Below are positions 5,672 to 6,542 of a stretch of 6,542 nt of DNA, piece by piece. Below the pieces are notes generated by a model that made no database searches, was not told where the DNA came from, and worked only from the letters and a program-made list of their open reading frames with translations. The DNA comes from Bacteroidales bacterium (lineage in GTDB: Bacteria; Bacteroidota; Bacteroidia; Bacteroidales; UBA7960): contig SLPR01000101.1 of the NCBI GenBank assembly GCA_007131895.1, positions 1-6,542 of the forward strand, in the 5' to 3' direction. Both the position numbers and the translations under genes were made by a program. Numbering within the stretch: position 1 is the first letter of the stretch; each line of letters starts with the position of its first letter.

Positions 5672-5986
5672 TTAATAATTTTTTAACCGTCCGGTTATTT
5701 TTTTCAATGAAGTTTTCAATTTGTCTAAGGCACCAAACACGGCTTGTTCATGGGTGTTTGCGAGGTTGGTAACTGCGATGGGATTCATACCTGCCAATCG
5801 GGCTTCCACCATACAGCGTTTGTCGTTGTGTCCATCTTTGTTGCCATCTTCATCCGAGAAATGAACTTCAACCCTTGTTATCTGCTCACTAAACCTGCTT
5901 AGATGTTCCGAAATTAATGAAGTTGACGAAGCTATAAGATCTTCACTACCGGTTACATTTTTATCTGTATTGATTTGAATTTGCAT
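5672..5986 (-). CDS. HPF/RaiA-family ribosome-associated protein (short form)
   Basis: A 104-residue protein resembling the S30AE/HPF-RaiA family in its short form. It has MQIQINTDKN (strand 1), a helix at about 14-33 (SEDLIASSTSLISEHLSRF), ITRVEVHFSDEDG (strand 2), then CMVEARLAGMNPIAVTN (strands 3-4) and a C-terminal helix (about 79-98, HEQAVFGALDKLKTSLKKITGRL). Members bind the 30S decoding region and silence idle ribosomes. The long-form dimerisation tail is absent, as in E. coli HPF/YfiA. The loop with GNKDGHNDKRC is typical of a divergent subgroup usually annotated only as HPF/RaiA-family, so strict HPF activity is not certain. The start has an A-rich leader with AGAAAAG. It lies 17 bp after the baeRF3 stop, so the two are probably co-transcribed. 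Confidence 0.88.
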   Translation of the reverse strand: MQIQINTDKNVTGSEDLIASSTSLISEHLSRFSEQITRVEVHFSDEDGNKDGHNDKRCMVEARLAGMNPIAVTNLANTHEQAVFGALDKLKTSLKKITGRLKNY

Positions 5987-6003
5987 CTTTTCTATGTTTT
6001 TAA

Positions 6004-6542
6004 TTAATAACGAAATATTGCTGCGAGCCCTGCTTCTGAAGGCATCTTGTCGGCCGGGAGAACCATTACCTGTCCACCCATCTTCATTACCAACTCTCCC
6101 ATATCGTCGAGCAGGTCATCAACTTTGGGATTTGTCAAATCTTTTTTCTGTGTATTCCCCGTCACAAGATTTGTAATCCTGACTGGAATTATCCGGTCGG
6201 CCTCCACAATAAGGGTATCAACCCGCCCCTCAACTGCCGCCACAGCAACTTCCTTGTAGTCATCACTGCCTTTGCCATCTGCCCTTGCCTGCTCAAACCA
6301 GGAAACCATCGTGTTAAGTTTCAGGGTATATTCGGGTTCCATTATTTCCCAGGCCATACTTGCCAGTATATCTGTTGAAATAGATTTGGGGTTGATTGCA
6401 ATACTTTCGGCCAGCAGCAACGGATTTTTATTTACCTTTTGAAACAGGCTGTTGTGTTCAGGTAAAGCAGCAAGAATAAGTGGTAAACCGGTAGGTTTTG
6501 AATAGCTTTCGTGAATATTATTCGCAACCTCACGAAAAAACC
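6004..6542 (-). CDS. baeRF family 3 protein (release-factor-like), 5' end outside window
   Basis: This is the 3' part of a gene whose frame stays open to the window edge, so the N-terminal part is missing; 178 complete codons are visible. The visible part begins FFREVANNIHESYSKPTGLP, continues ALPEHNSLFQKV, and holds VAAVEGRVDTLIVEADRIIP, then VDDLLDDMGELVMKMGGQVMVLP, and ends GLAAIFRY. These blocks match the bacterial archaeo-eukaryotic release factor family 3 (baeRF_family3), related to eRF1/Dom34 (Pelota). By analogy it may act on stalled or hibernating ribosomes; no activity is proven to my knowledge. The family is about 350-400 residues from memory, so roughly half is seen. A TTG at 6420 could be mistaken for a start, but homologous sequence continues upstream of it. 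It is the first visible gene of the baeRF3, HPF-type, CheB series. Confidence 0.85.
   Translation of the reverse strand, partial: FFREVANNIHESYSKPTGLPLILAALPEHNSLFQKVNKNPLLLAESIAINPKSISTDILASMAWEIMEPEYTLKLNTMVSWFEQARADGKGSDDYKEVAVAAVEGRVDTLIVEADRIIPVRITNLVTGNTQKKDLTNPKVDDLLDDMGELVMKMGGQVMVLPADKMPSEAGLAAIFRY

Noticed and set aside
6004..6420. The baeRF3 gene starting at TTG 6420.
   Set aside because: The same frame stays open to the window edge, and the translation upstream (FFREV... LPLILAALPEHNSLF) fits the family, so this is an internal Leu codon.

Overview
The window looks like chromosomal DNA from a member of the Bacteroidota. It is moderately AT-rich, and most starts have an A-rich leader rather than a strong Shine-Dalgarno. 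The gene families are also ones I associate with that phylum: a PAS hybrid kinase with an 'ELQVYQIELEMQNEEL' N-terminus, a one-domain CheB esterase, a short HPF/RaiA-type protein and a baeRF family 3 protein. The genus cannot be told from the sequence. I see no rRNA, tRNA, CRISPR array, insertion sequence or phage module.

Left part, + strand (1-1693): five small genes, four of them plainly membrane proteins. They are a two-helix 71-residue protein, a 50-residue lmo0937-type protein (378-530, easily missed because of its size), and a tight three-gene unit (665-1693) encoding a YtxH-type protein, a DUF1469 'phage holin family' protein and an unrecognised 132-residue protein. Families of this type tend to be envelope- or stress-associated in bacteria. 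Here that is inference from family and context.

Middle, + strand (1799-4821): an AI-2E/PerM-family eight-helix membrane protein that starts at GTG, then a soluble hybrid histidine kinase (coiled coil, PAS, HisKA, HATPase, receiver). All its catalytic residues are present. An in-frame tandem repeat of 21 bp forms the linker between kinase and receiver. Its likely start is ATG 3049 rather than GTG 2986.

Right part, - strand (4943-6542, convergent with the kinase): read in the direction of transcription, the 3' half of a baeRF family 3 gene (its 5' end lies beyond the window), 17 bp, a short HPF/RaiA-family gene, 126 bp, and a stand-alone CheB methylesterase-domain gene. The first two suggest a ribosome-directed (hibernation or rescue) theme. 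CheB and the hybrid kinase suggest signalling not obviously tied to chemotaxis, since no other che gene is visible.

Taken together this reads as a stress-response or stationary-phase island. No single element is a proven new system. The points most worth a second look are the YtxH/holin-like/unknown trio, the baeRF3-HPF pair, the lone CheB facing a hybrid kinase, and the repeat-encoded linker.
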